DNA of 15,134 nucleotides, taken from the NCBI GenBank assembly GCA_945928585.1, contig CAMENQ010000015.1, positions 1 through 15,134 on the forward strand, read 5' to 3'. The stretch is from an uncultured Roseburia sp. Lineage in GTDB: Bacteria > Bacillota > Clostridia > Lachnospirales > Lachnospiraceae. A program made the translations under genes and the position numbers. This document shows, piece by piece, positions 7,656 through 15,134 of the stretch. Each line of letters opens with the position of its first letter. The first letter of the stretch is position 1. The notes beneath the pieces were generated by a model, which had not been told where the DNA came from, ran no database searches, and worked only from the letters and a program-made list of their open reading frames with translations.

Positions 7656-8531
7656 ATGAATAAAAAGAAATATGTAAAATATATTATAGCTCTTTTGGCA
7701 GTGGCAGCAGTTATTGTACTGATGAATTCACTTGTTATTACATACGAAAATGAATACAAACTCATCAGGGTTTTCGGCAAGGTTGACAGAGTTATTACAG
7801 ATGCCGGACTCAGCTTTAAAATACCATTTGTAGAGGAAACAGACACTATACCAAATCAGACACTGTTATATGATTTACCTGCATCAGAGGTTATTACAAT
7901 GGAAAAGAAAACCATGATGTCAGATGTGTATGTACTTTGGAGAGTAGATAATCCACTTCTTTTTGCACAAACTTTAAGCGGACTTGTTAATAATGCAGAG
8001 GCACGTATAAATGCAGTTGTTTACAATTCTATGAAAGAGGTTGTAGGCTCTATGTCCCAGTCAGAAATAATAAGTGCAAGAGACGGTCTTTTAAGCGAAA
8101 AGATAATGGAGGGTATCGGAGATACAATGAGTCAGTATGGAATTACCCTCATAAGTGTAGAAACAAAGCATCTGGATTTACCAAGTGATAATAAGCTGGC
8201 AGTATACGAGCGTATGATATCTGAAAGAGAACAGATGGCAGCACAGTATACGGCAGAGGGAGATTCGGAGTCACAGATTATCAAAAACACTACAGATAAG
8301 GATATCACAATTATGCTGTCAGGGGCAGAGGCTGAGGCAGAAAAGATTATAGCAGACGGTGAAGCACAGTATATGCAGATACTTTCAACAGCATATTCAG
8401 ATGAATCAAAAAGTGAATTTTATGCATTTGTAAGGTCATTGGATGCAGCCAAGAAAGCACTTATAAACGGAAACAATACACTTATACTTGATGATGATTC
8501 ACCTTTGGCACAGATATTCTTAGGTCAGTAA
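7656..8531 (+). CDS. hflC: HflC-type SPFH membrane protein
   Basis: Second subunit of the HflK/HflC complex. The 291 residues start at ATG 7656, preceded by AAAGGAAAGG. One membrane helix (about 7-26) precedes the SPFH domain beginning YENEYKLIRVFGKVDRVITDAGLSF-type sequence, which is the class signature. The middle carries ARINAVVYNSMKEVVGSMS and ISVETKHLDLPSD (near 161-177). A coiled-coil region contains the HflC-like SGAEAEAEKIIADGEAQYM, and the C-terminus has the family pattern FYAFVRSLDAAKKAL...NTLILDDDSPL. It is somewhat shorter than E. coli HflC (334). The stop is 16 bp before the penicillin-binding protein, so the two are probably co-transcribed and may act at the same membrane sites; that link is inference. 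Confidence 0.88.
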   Translation: MNKKKYVKYIIALLAVAAVIVLMNSLVITYENEYKLIRVFGKVDRVITDAGLSFKIPFVEETDTIPNQTLLYDLPASEVITMEKKTMMSDVYVLWRVDNPLLFAQTLSGLVNNAEARINAVVYNSMKEVVGSMSQSEIISARDGLLSEKIMEGIGDTMSQYGITLISVETKHLDLPSDNKLAVYERMISEREQMAAQYTAEGDSESQIIKNTTDKDITIMLSGAEAEAEKIIADGEAQYMQILSTAYSDESKSEFYAFVRSLDAAKKALINGNNTLILDDDSPLAQIFLGQ

Positions 8532-8547
8532 TTTTCGGTGAAAAAAA

Positions 8548-10758
8548 ATGAAAAAGAAATCAATTAAAAAAGCAATTAAGCAGATTTTTCTGCTTTTGCT
8601 TTTTTGCGTTTTAGGATTTTGCCTGTATGCAGGAATAAAACTTCACAATATAAAAAAGGATGCCATAGCCATAGTAGACAAAGCAGGTGACAATGTTTTT
8701 AAACAGGGACTTACTACTATGGTATATGATAAGAATGGAAATATTATTGCCTCCCTAAATAGCGAGAAGGATGCATATTATCTGGAGTTTAAGGATATTC
8801 CATATATGGTAAAAGAAATTTTTCTTGTTACGGAGGACAGAAAGTTTTATGACCATTCAGGCGTAGATTATAAGTCGGTTGTAAGAGCTTTAATCGAACT
8901 TATAAAAAATGACGGTGCAATAACACAGGGCGGAAGCACCATAACACAGCAGCTTGCAAGAAATATTTATCTTACACATGAGGTTACTCTTAACAGAAAG
9001 CTGACGGAGCTTTTTATTGCAAAGGAGCTGGAGAAAAGATATTCAAAGGATGAAATTCTGGAATTTTACATAAATAACATTTATTTTTCAAATGGTTTAT
9101 ACGGAGTGGAGGCAGCAGCAAAGGGATATTTTAATAAATCAGCCTCAGAGCTTACATTGTCAGAGCTTTGCTACATATGTGCAATACCAAACAATCCTGA
9201 AATGTATAATCCCCTTACATGTAATGAAAACACTTTAAAGAGGCGGGACAGAATACTGAAACAGCTAAAGGAATACAAGATAATAGACGGGGCGGAATAT
9301 GAGGAAGCATTAGCCCAGACAATAACCTTAAATCCGGGAGAAAAAATAAAGAATAATTATGTTGAAACATTTGTAAGATACAGTGCCACAAGAGAGCTTA
9401 TGAAGCTGTATGGATTTGAATTCAGATATGATTTTTCAACAGATGGAGAAAAAGAAGAATATCTTGAAAAGTACAATGAAGAATACGGACGCTGTAACAG
9501 TATGCTTTTTACGGGAGGTTACCGTATATATACATCCATAGACATGGAAAAGCAGCAGCTTTTGCAAAGTATTCTTGATGAAAAGCTAATGGCTGATCCC
9601 TCTGTAAGTGATACAGGAGTTTATAACCTTCAGGGCAGCGCTGTAACCGTAGATAATAGCAATGGTTATGTGGTGGCTATAGTAGGAGGCAGGACACAGG
9701 AGCAGGAGGGATATACGTTAAACAGAGGCTATCAGAGCTTCAGACAGCCGGGTTCATCCATAAAGCCTATACTTACATATACGCCTCTGTTTGAAAGGGG
9801 CTATACGCCTGATTCAATTGTAGTAGACGAAAGAATATCAGGAGGGCCAGTCAATTCACCAAACACATATGCAGGCGAAATTACGGTAAGGACAGCGCTG
9901 GCATTGTCGAAAAATACAGTCGCATGGAAAATGTTTGACAGAATAGGCTGTAATACTTCAATAAAATATCTGCTTAATATGCAGTTTTCACATATAGTAA
10001 AAGAGGATTATGTTCCGGCTATGTCAATAGGCGGAATGACATATGGCGTATCGTCACTGGAAATGGCAGCAGCCTATGGCACACTGGCAAATAACGGAAT
10101 ATATCGTACACCTACCTGCATAGTTAAAATAACGGATTCCTTTGGAAATGTTATACTGGATAATGGTATGGACAGACAGGACGGAAAGCTGATATATGAA
10201 AAGAATGCTGTTCTTATGACTACAGATATATTAAAGGATGTACTAAACTGGGGAACTGGTAAAGGATACCAGATAGAAAATGCCATATGTGCAGGCAAAA
10301 CAGGAACAACAAACGACAATAAAGACTGTTGGTTTGCAGGCTACAGTAAATATTATACTACGGCTGTATGGTGCGGTTATGATATGCCAAAGACTTTAGA
10401 AGGAAACATTATTAAATCGGCAGGCTCAATATGGCAAAGCTATATGGAAAAAATTCATGAAGGAACAATGAAAACAGATTTTGAGTCCTATGCAAAATAT
10501 GGAAATGAAAGAAATGAAGTTGAAACAACTAAAAGCACAACTGATTATGAGACGACATTACCTGAAGAGGAAAATACGGAAACCGAAACGTATGAAAATA
10601 CCGAACAGGAAACAAGTACGGGTAATGCAGATATACAGGAAACTGAAAATGATACCCAAAATGAAAACATTACGCAGGACAGCAGCATAAGCTTTGAGGA
10701 AGAAACTACAACATATGTTCCGGAGACAAATGATGGAGATGGATTGTATGTAGAATAA
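8548..10758 (+). CDS. Class A penicillin-binding protein (PBP1A family)
   Basis: A bifunctional peptidoglycan synthase on the outer face of the membrane; it polymerises lipid II and crosslinks the stem peptides. The 736 residues comprise a basic start and one membrane helix (about 11-31), then a GT51 glycosyltransferase domain (about 75-245) with catalytic E96 in TEDRKFYDHSGVD, the GGSTITQQLARN motif (128-139) and IAKELEKRYSKDEILEFY. A linker leads to the transpeptidase: SxxK at S403-K406 in PGSSIKP, SxN at S454-N456, and KTG at 584-586. All key residues are present. Residues from about 655 form a low-complexity Thr/Glu/Asn tail that should be disordered outside the cell. The ribosome binding site is weak (CGGTGA), suggesting coupling to hflC 16 bp upstream. 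ponA or pbpF could be given as a symbol, but the exact paralogue cannot be decided. Confidence 0.93.
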   Translation: MKKKSIKKAIKQIFLLLLFCVLGFCLYAGIKLHNIKKDAIAIVDKAGDNVFKQGLTTMVYDKNGNIIASLNSEKDAYYLEFKDIPYMVKEIFLVTEDRKFYDHSGVDYKSVVRALIELIKNDGAITQGGSTITQQLARNIYLTHEVTLNRKLTELFIAKELEKRYSKDEILEFYINNIYFSNGLYGVEAAAKGYFNKSASELTLSELCYICAIPNNPEMYNPLTCNENTLKRRDRILKQLKEYKIIDGAEYEEALAQTITLNPGEKIKNNYVETFVRYSATRELMKLYGFEFRYDFSTDGEKEEYLEKYNEEYGRCNSMLFTGGYRIYTSIDMEKQQLLQSILDEKLMADPSVSDTGVYNLQGSAVTVDNSNGYVVAIVGGRTQEQEGYTLNRGYQSFRQPGSSIKPILTYTPLFERGYTPDSIVVDERISGGPVNSPNTYAGEITVRTALALSKNTVAWKMFDRIGCNTSIKYLLNMQFSHIVKEDYVPAMSIGGMTYGVSSLEMAAAYGTLANNGIYRTPTCIVKITDSFGNVILDNGMDRQDGKLIYEKNAVLMTTDILKDVLNWGTGKGYQIENAICAGKTGTTNDNKDCWFAGYSKYYTTAVWCGYDMPKTLEGNIIKSAGSIWQSYMEKIHEGTMKTDFESYAKYGNERNEVETTKSTTDYETTLPEEENTETETYENTEQETSTGNADIQETENDTQNENITQDSSISFEEETTTYVPETNDGDGLYVE

Positions 10759-10784
10759 AAAAGTGTCGCTCGGCAGCGACACTT
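10757..10784 (-). terminator. Hairpin H1, terminator mainly for minus-strand transcripts
   Basis: AAGTGTCGCT (10761-10770) and AGCGACACTT (10775-10784) form a 10-bp stem with a CGGC loop. On the plus strand no T-run follows (ATAAAT). On the minus strand six Ts follow, read from the As at 10757-10762 that include the end of the PBP stop codon. It is the last barrier for transcripts from glgC-glgD-spoVG. Confidence 0.75.
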
Positions 10785-10786
10785 AT

Positions 10787-10808
10787 AAATTCGCATTCGC
10801 GAATTTTT
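10787..10808 (+). terminator. Hairpin H2, plus-strand terminator after the PBP gene
   Basis: AAATTCGC (10787-10794) pairs with GCGAATTT (10799-10806) around an ATTC loop, and the Ts run on to 10808. It lies just behind H1 and directly ends the hflC-PBP transcript. Confidence 0.75.
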
Positions 10809-10851
10809 AGTTGGTCAAATTTATGCTGTTGCTTTAGGAGATTCCAAATAT

Positions 10852-10882
10852 AAAAAGTGCCGCCAGACAGCGGCACTTTTTT
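10852..10882. terminator. Hairpin H3, bidirectional terminator
   Basis: AAAAAGTGCCGC (10852-10863) pairs perfectly with GCGGCACTTTTT (10870-10881) around CAGACA, a 12-bp stem. Six Ts follow on the plus strand (10877-10882), and five on the minus strand. Its plus-strand T-run overlaps the spoVG stop codon. It blocks readthrough from the PBP gene and also acts right behind spoVG. Confidence 0.85.
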
Positions 10883-11150
10883 ATTCTTCAGTCTCAGATA
10901 AGGACTGCTCATATTTTTCTAATATTATGTTCTGTATATTGTCTCTGGTATTTGAATTTATAGGGTGAGCAATGTCTCTGTATTCACCGTCAAGTGACTT
11001 CTTACTTGGCATTGCTATAAATAATCCCTTGTCGCCTTCAATAACCTTTATATCATGAACAACAAACTCATTGTCAATAGTGATAGAGACAATAGCTTTC
11101 ATCTTACCTTCTTTAGTTACTTTCTTTACTCTCACATCAGTAATTTGCAT
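10881..11150 (-). CDS. spoVG: Regulatory protein SpoVG
   Basis: A small nucleic-acid-binding regulator of 89 residues, within the family's usual size. It begins [10 protein letters not shown] and carries the conserved core [22 protein letters not shown], then [10 protein letters not shown] (near 43-52) and the [10 protein letters not shown] segment (near 57-66), with a variable acidic tail SLSETEE. In Bacillus it affects the asymmetric septum at sporulation; in other Firmicutes it acts after transcription on virulence and wall genes, and non-sporulating species keep it. The start has a strong GGGAGG seven bases upstream. It is the third gene of glgC-glgD-spoVG, 26 bp after the glgD stop, and no separate promoter is obvious. 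Its stop codon lies in the T-run of hairpin H3. Confidence 0.95.
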   Translation of the reverse strand: MQITDVRVKKVTKEGKMKAIVSITIDNEFVVHDIKVIEGDKGLFIAMPSKKSLDGEYRDIAHPINSNTRDNIQNIILEKYEQSLSETEE

Positions 11151-11176
11151 ATAAAATCCTCCCGAAGTATTATTTT

Positions 11177-12301
11177 TTACATACCTACGCGCCCGTTATC
11201 GTTATAATCTGTTACGATTTTTATTCCATTTTCACCTATATGGGTAGAATTTGCGCGAATAGTACCACGGCTTTCAACTATACAGTTCTCTATAACAGTG
11301 TTGTCACCGATATATACATTATTTAAAATAATGGAGTTTTTAATAACACAATTATTGCCTATGTACGCTTTCTTAAATAATATAGAGTTTTCAACTGTAC
11401 CATTTATAATACAACCACTTGATATAAGGCTGTTTTTAATATTTGCACCAAGGTTATATTTTGCCGGTGGCAAATCATCAACCTTAGAATAAATATCAGG
11501 ATACTGTTTAAAGAAATAATTTCTTATGTCAGGCTTTAAAAAGTCCATATTTGTATTGTAGTAGCTCTCTACAGTAGAGATATTGCTCCAGTAAGAGTCC
11601 ATCTTGTAGCCGTATATACGTTTAATGTTCTTATAACGGATAAGAATATCGTTTACAAAGTCGTATCTTTCTTCCTCGGCACACTTTTCAATAAGTTCAA
11701 TTAACTGACGTCTTCTTATAATATAGATACCGGTAGAAACAGTACGTGACTCTGTAGAAACAGGTTTTTCCTCAAAGTAAACAATACGTCCGTCTTCGTT
11801 CATTTTAACAGTACCAAATCTGGATACATCTGTGTCCTCAGGCATGTCCTTACATACTACGGTGATATCTGCCTTCTTTTCTATATGATACTCTAATACT
11901 TTGTTATAATCAATCTTATATACACCATCACCTGCAGCAATAATAACATATGGTTCATGGCTTTGCTTTAAAAAGCTGATGTTCTGCCAGATACTGTCAG
12001 CAGTACCACGATACCAGTAACCATTATCAGCTGTAATAGAAGGAGTGAATACAAATAATCCACCCTGTTTACGTCCGAAATCCCACCATTTAGATGAACT
12101 TAAGTGTTCATTTAAGGATTTGGCATTGTACTGTGTAAGTACAGCCACCTTTTGTACATGGGAGTTAGTCATATTGCTAAGTGCAAAATCAATAGCACGA
12201 TAGCTTCCGGCTATAGGCATTGCAGCCACGGCTCTCTTGTATGAAAGCTCCTTCATTTTTTTGTTATTTCCACCTGCCAGTATAATTCCAATCGCTCTCA
12301 T
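11177..12301 (-). CDS. glgD: GlgD, regulatory subunit of ADP-glucose pyrophosphorylase
   Basis: Partner of GlgC in the enzyme that makes ADP-glucose for glycogen. The 374 residues have an N-terminal nucleotidyltransferase fold and a C-terminal left-handed beta-helix (about 285-370, hexapeptide turns such as IGNNCVI and IGDNTVI). The nucleotide loop that in catalytic subunits reads GGxGSRL is GGNNKKM (10-16) here, so the essential Arg and second Gly are gone. GDGVYKIDY (124-132) replaces GDHIYKMDY, while FEEKP (176-180) is kept. This is the known GlgD pattern: weak or no activity alone, and altered activity when bound to GlgC. Its ATG overlaps the glgC stop by one base (TAATG), with AGGTGAT just upstream inside glgC, so translation is coupled and equal amounts are likely. 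Confidence 0.94.
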   Translation of the reverse strand: MRAIGIILAGGNNKKMKELSYKRAVAAMPIAGSYRAIDFALSNMTNSHVQKVAVLTQYNAKSLNEHLSSSKWWDFGRKQGGLFVFTPSITADNGYWYRGTADSIWQNISFLKQSHEPYVIIAAGDGVYKIDYNKVLEYHIEKKADITVVCKDMPEDTDVSRFGTVKMNEDGRIVYFEEKPVSTESRTVSTGIYIIRRRQLIELIEKCAEEERYDFVNDILIRYKNIKRIYGYKMDSYWSNISTVESYYNTNMDFLKPDIRNYFFKQYPDIYSKVDDLPPAKYNLGANIKNSLISSGCIINGTVENSILFKKAYIGNNCVIKNSIILNNVYIGDNTVIENCIVESRGTIRANSTHIGENGIKIVTDYNDNGRVGM

Positions 12302-13572
12302 TACATATCACCTGCCTTAATAATATATTCGCCGCTGGCTAAAACTCCATCCGGATAATCTGCATTTTCAGTTTTTCCGGAGATAGCTGTATTCTTTCCT
12401 ATTTTGACATTTGAAGGTATGTACGAATTTTCTCCGATAGTAGCAAGTCCAAAAGCATAAATCCTTGGGTCAAGCTTACTTGGAACATCCTCTCCTACGC
12501 CAATCTCACAATTCTTTTCAATAGTAACATTTTCTGCAATAATAGATTTGTTAACCCGACAGTCCTCACCGATAACTGTGCCTTTCATAACAATTGAATT
12601 TCTAACAACAGTACCCTTTCCAACAGTAACACCGGCACCTATAACTGAATCATAAACTTCGCCATAAATTTCGCATCCCTCACTGATTATACTCTTGTCT
12701 ATTTTTGCCGTATCAGCAATGTACTGAGGTGGGAGAGTGTCACTCTTTGTGTAAATTCTCCAGTATTCCTCGTAAAGATTAAAGATAGGTATAATATCAA
12801 TAAGCTCCATATTAGCTTCCCAGTATGAGTTTAAGGTTCCTACATCTTTCCAATAGCTGTTGTATTCATATGCAAAGATTCTGTCTCCCTTCTCAAAACA
12901 ATAAGGAATAACATGCTTACCGAAATCACAGTTGCTCTGGTTTTTAAGTGTTATAAGTGCTTCCTTTAAAACAGACCACTTAAAGATATAAATACCCATA
13001 GAAGCAAGATTGCTCTTTGGATGCTCAGGTTTTTCCTGGAAATCATTAATCTGGTTATTTTCATCTGTAACAACTATACCAAAACGGCTTGCCTCCTCAA
13101 TGGGAACAGGCATGGCAGCTATAGTTACATCTGCATTGTTTGATTTGTGATAATCAAGCATAACCTCGTAGTCCATTTTGTAAATGTGATCTCCTGAAAG
13201 AATAAGTACGTATTCAGGATTATACTGCTCCATAAATTCAAGGTTCTGATAGATAGCGTTCGCTGTACCTGAGTACCATTCACTATTTCCGCTCTTTTCA
13301 TATGGTGGAAGTACAGTAACACCTCCAATATTCCTATCAAGATCCCAAGGTATACCAATACCTATATGAGAGTTAAGTCTTAAAGGCTGGTATTGGGTTA
13401 AAACACCTACAGTATCTATTCCCGAATTAATACAATTACTTAATGGGAAATCAATAATACGATACTTGCCGCCGAATGAAACCGCCGGCTTTGCGACTTT
13501 CTGTGTTAAAACACCAAGTCGGCTTCCTTGTCCTCCTGCCAGTAACATGGCAATCATTTCTTTTTTAATCAC
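12301..13572 (-). CDS. glgC: Glucose-1-phosphate adenylyltransferase GlgC
   Basis: Catalyses ATP + glucose-1-phosphate to ADP-glucose + PPi, the committed step of bacterial glycogen synthesis, in the cytosol. The 423 residues are family-typical. Motifs are [10 protein letters not shown] (10-19) for ATP, YSGTANA (100-106), GDHIYKMDY (127-135) with the catalytic Asp128, and FQEKP (178-182) with the glucose-1-phosphate Lys181. Residues about 290-410 form a left-handed beta-helix. The start is GTG at 13572: GAGGTGAT immediately before it (13575-13582) matches the 16S anti-Shine-Dalgarno for eight bases, while the ATG five codons later is too far away. It is first in glgC-glgD-spoVG and divergent from murC, with an extended -10 promoter overlapped by a dyad. 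glgA, glgB and glgP are not in the window. Confidence 0.96.
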   Translation of the reverse strand: MIKKEMIAMLLAGGQGSRLGVLTQKVAKPAVSFGGKYRIIDFPLSNCINSGIDTVGVLTQYQPLRLNSHIGIGIPWDLDRNIGGVTVLPPYEKSGNSEWYSGTANAIYQNLEFMEQYNPEYVLILSGDHIYKMDYEVMLDYHKSNNADVTIAAMPVPIEEASRFGIVVTDENNQINDFQEKPEHPKSNLASMGIYIFKWSVLKEALITLKNQSNCDFGKHVIPYCFEKGDRIFAYEYNSYWKDVGTLNSYWEANMELIDIIPIFNLYEEYWRIYTKSDTLPPQYIADTAKIDKSIISEGCEIYGEVYDSVIGAGVTVGKGTVVRNSIVMKGTVIGEDCRVNKSIIAENVTIEKNCEIGVGEDVPSKLDPRIYAFGLATIGENSYIPSNVKIGKNTAISGKTENADYPDGVLASGEYIIKAGDM

Positions 13573-13603
13573 GTAATCACCTCGTTGTATATAATATGTA
13601 TAT

Positions 13604-13612
13604 AGTATAGCA
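13604..13612 (-). promoter_or_regulatory. Extended -10 promoter of glgC-glgD-spoVG
   Basis: On the minus strand TGC-TATACT occupies 13612-13604. No good -35 lies at the right distance, as with the gdpP promoter that has the same 12-base core. Transcription would begin near 13597, giving a leader of about 25 nt that is mostly the ribosome binding site. Confidence 0.55.
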
Positions 13613-13634
13613 TAGCTTTTGGGAAAATGCTATA
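13606..13634. promoter_or_regulatory. Operator-like dyad over the glgC promoter
   Basis: TATAGCAT (13606-13613) and its exact inverse ATGCTATA (13627-13634) are separated by 13 bp (centres 21 bp apart, about two helical turns). One half-site covers the extended -10 of glgC and the other lies just upstream. This is the geometry of a dimeric repressor site, but no regulator gene is present to match it. Confidence 0.4.
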
Positions 13635-13700
13635 ACAATTTAATGAAAATTATTGCAAAATTCGCATAATTTTGGAAATTTTAACCATAATAACTAATAA

Positions 13701-13729
13701 TTGCTTTTTTTGTATTTTAGTAGTACACT
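13701..13729 (+). promoter_or_regulatory. Possible sigma-A promoter of murC
   Basis: TTGCTT (13701-13706) and TACACT (13724-13729) are spaced by 17 bp, about 38 bp before the murC start codon. TAAAAT at 13731-13736 is an alternative -10. Either is a moderate match. Confidence 0.4.
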
Positions 13730-13766
13730 TTAAAATCATAGTTTAAATATTCGGGAGGGAAAAGAG

Positions 13767-15134
13767 TTGAATACTAAACATATAGATTTTGAAAAAGTGA
13801 AAAAAATTCATTTTATTGGTATAGGCGGCATCAGTATGAGTGCACTTGCTGAAATTGTTATGGCAAAGGGCATTAAGGTGTCAGGCTCTGACAGACAGTC
13901 ATCTGAGATTACGAGGCATCTTGAAAAAGCAGGGGCATTTATAGTATATGAGCAGACAGGAAAAAATATTACAGAAGATATAGACATGGTAGTTTATACT
14001 GCAGCTATAAGCAGTGACAATGACGAGCTTAAGACAGCACTTGAAAAAAACATACCGACCATGGTAAGGGCGGATTTTCTTGGATTATTAATGAAAGAAT
14101 ATAAAACAGCAGTCTGTGTGGCTGGAACACACGGAAAAACAACTACAACATCCATGCTTGCACATATTCTTATGGAAGGAGAAAAAGATCCTACTATATT
14201 AGTGGGCGGCATACTTGACAGCATAGGAGGAAATTTGCGGATAGGTCATTCGGAAAATTTTGTTACGGAGGCATGTGAGTATACAAACAGCTTTCTTTCA
14301 TTCTTTCCTACTACAGCCATTGTGTTGAATGTATGTGCGGATCATCTTGATTTTTTTAAGGATATAGATGACATAAGACACAGCTTTAAGGAGTTTATAA
14401 AGCTTGTACCTGATGACGGACTTGTAGTATTAAACGGAGATATTCCAAATATTGAATATTTTACGGAAGGGTTAAAATGCAGGGTAGTAACTGTAGGAAA
14501 AGATATAGAGAAAAATAATATCAGTGCATCAGACATAACAGTGAATGAAAAGGCGTGCTGCTCATATAATTTAATAGTAAACGGTGAAAATAAAGGGCGT
14601 ATAAGCCTTAGTGTTACAGGAGAGCATAATGTATACAATTCCCTTGCAGCCATAGCATCAGCACTTGATATGGGAATTAGTGTGGAAAAGATAGAAGCAG
14701 GCTTAAAAAGCTATGGGGGAACTGAGAGACGTTTTGAATATAAGGGCAGTTTCAACGGAGTAACGGTAATAGACGATTATGCCCATCATCCTGATGAGAT
14801 AAAGGCTACACTTGACACTGCAAAAAATTATCCCCACAAGGATATATGGGTGGTATTCCAGCCTCATACCTACAGCAGAACAAAGGCCCTTCTTAAAGAA
14901 TTTGGCGAAGCACTGTCAAAGGCGGATCATGTGGTGCTGGCAGATATATACGCAGCAAGGGAAAAGGATACACTTGGCATAAGCTCGGAAAATGTAGCTG
15001 AACAGGTGGCATTACATGGAACTGACGTACATTATATAGGAAACTTTGAGGAAATAAAAAAGTTTTTGAAAAAAAGTTGTACACAAGGTGATTTGTTGAT
15101 AACTATGGGAGCCGGAGATATTGTAAAAGTGGGA
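13767..15134 (+). CDS. murC: UDP-N-acetylmuramate--L-alanine ligase MurC, 3' end cut off
   Basis: Cytosolic ligase that adds L-Ala to UDP-MurNAc using ATP, the first amino-acid step of peptidoglycan precursor synthesis. The 456 visible codons start at TTG 13767, with GGGAGG at 13753-13758 eight bases upstream. The frame is open to the window edge; MurC proteins are usually about 455-465 residues, so only a few codons should be missing. The N-terminal UDP-binding domain has IHFIGIGGISMSALAE (14-29). The central ATPase domain has GTHGKTTTT (120-128), EACEY (168-172) and ADHLDFF (191-197). The C-terminal domain starts near 315 with GGTERRFE and contains DDYAHHPDEI (336-345), FQPHTYSRT (364-372) and the closing MGAGDI. 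All conserved motifs are intact. It is divergent from glgC. Confidence 0.95.
   Translation, partial: MNTKHIDFEKVKKIHFIGIGGISMSALAEIVMAKGIKVSGSDRQSSEITRHLEKAGAFIVYEQTGKNITEDIDMVVYTAAISSDNDELKTALEKNIPTMVRADFLGLLMKEYKTAVCVAGTHGKTTTTSMLAHILMEGEKDPTILVGGILDSIGGNLRIGHSENFVTEACEYTNSFLSFFPTTAIVLNVCADHLDFFKDIDDIRHSFKEFIKLVPDDGLVVLNGDIPNIEYFTEGLKCRVVTVGKDIEKNNISASDITVNEKACCSYNLIVNGENKGRISLSVTGEHNVYNSLAAIASALDMGISVEKIEAGLKSYGGTERRFEYKGSFNGVTVIDDYAHHPDEIKATLDTAKNYPHKDIWVVFQPHTYSRTKALLKEFGEALSKADHVVLADIYAAREKDTLGISSENVAEQVALHGTDVHYIGNFEEIKKFLKKSCTQGDLLITMGAGDIVKVG

Noticed and set aside
10481..10690. Small basic ORF inside the PBP tail
   Set aside because: It is an overlapping frame of a repetitive Thr/Glu/Asn-coding region whose real frame is intact; the composition is an artefact.
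1..15134. CRISPR arrays, tRNA or rRNA genes, insertion sequences, prophage genes
   Set aside because: No regularly spaced repeats, cloverleaf sequences, rRNA stretches, transposase or integrase motifs were seen on either strand.

Overview
The window looks like chromosomal DNA from a low-GC Gram-positive bacterium of the class Clostridia, most likely a Lachnospiraceae member related to Roseburia, Butyrivibrio or Eubacterium. The clues are AT-rich codon use (frequent AGA and ATA), strong GGAGG-type ribosome binding sites, the gdpP-rplI-dnaB order, a glgC-glgD pair, spoVG and a clostridial-type murC. The assignment rests on gene content and style; no 16S rRNA gene is present.

Layout. (1) 1-2236, accessory: the 3' part of an unrecognised gene, a terminator, then a secreted, membrane-anchored surface protein with a KEET repeat and a degenerate sortase-like tail. 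(2) 2237-2504: a gap with a very long, almost unbroken RNA hairpin and an extended -10 promoter. (3) 2505-6407: a housekeeping operon gdpP-rplI-dnaB (c-di-AMP phosphodiesterase, ribosomal protein L9, replicative helicase). (4) 6550-10758: hflK, hflC and a class A penicillin-binding protein, all on the plus strand. The 140 bp between hflK and hflC hold a frame-shifted reading frame with a seven-codon duplication. (5) 10759-10882: three hairpins between convergent genes, arranged so that each gene end carries the U-tract terminator of the opposite strand. (6) 13572-10881, minus strand: glgC-glgD-spoVG, with glgC and glgD overlapping as TAATG. (7) 13573-13766: a divergent promoter region with a dyad over the glgC -10 box. 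(8) 13767-end: murC, running off the right edge within a few codons of its expected end.

Themes. Much of the window concerns the cell envelope: murC makes the UDP-MurNAc-L-Ala precursor, the class A PBP polymerises and crosslinks peptidoglycan, HflK/HflC organise membrane quality control, and gdpP lowers c-di-AMP, which in Firmicutes is tied to osmotic and wall homeostasis. glgC/glgD commit glucose-1-phosphate to glycogen and are translated together with the RNA-binding regulator SpoVG. Most genes are conserved core functions, and I see no phage, transposase, CRISPR array, tRNA or rRNA. The least explained items are the 36-position hairpin at 2273-2349, the frame-shifted tail behind hflK, the degenerate TPKTED anchor, the mirrored terminators and the glgC operator-like dyad.
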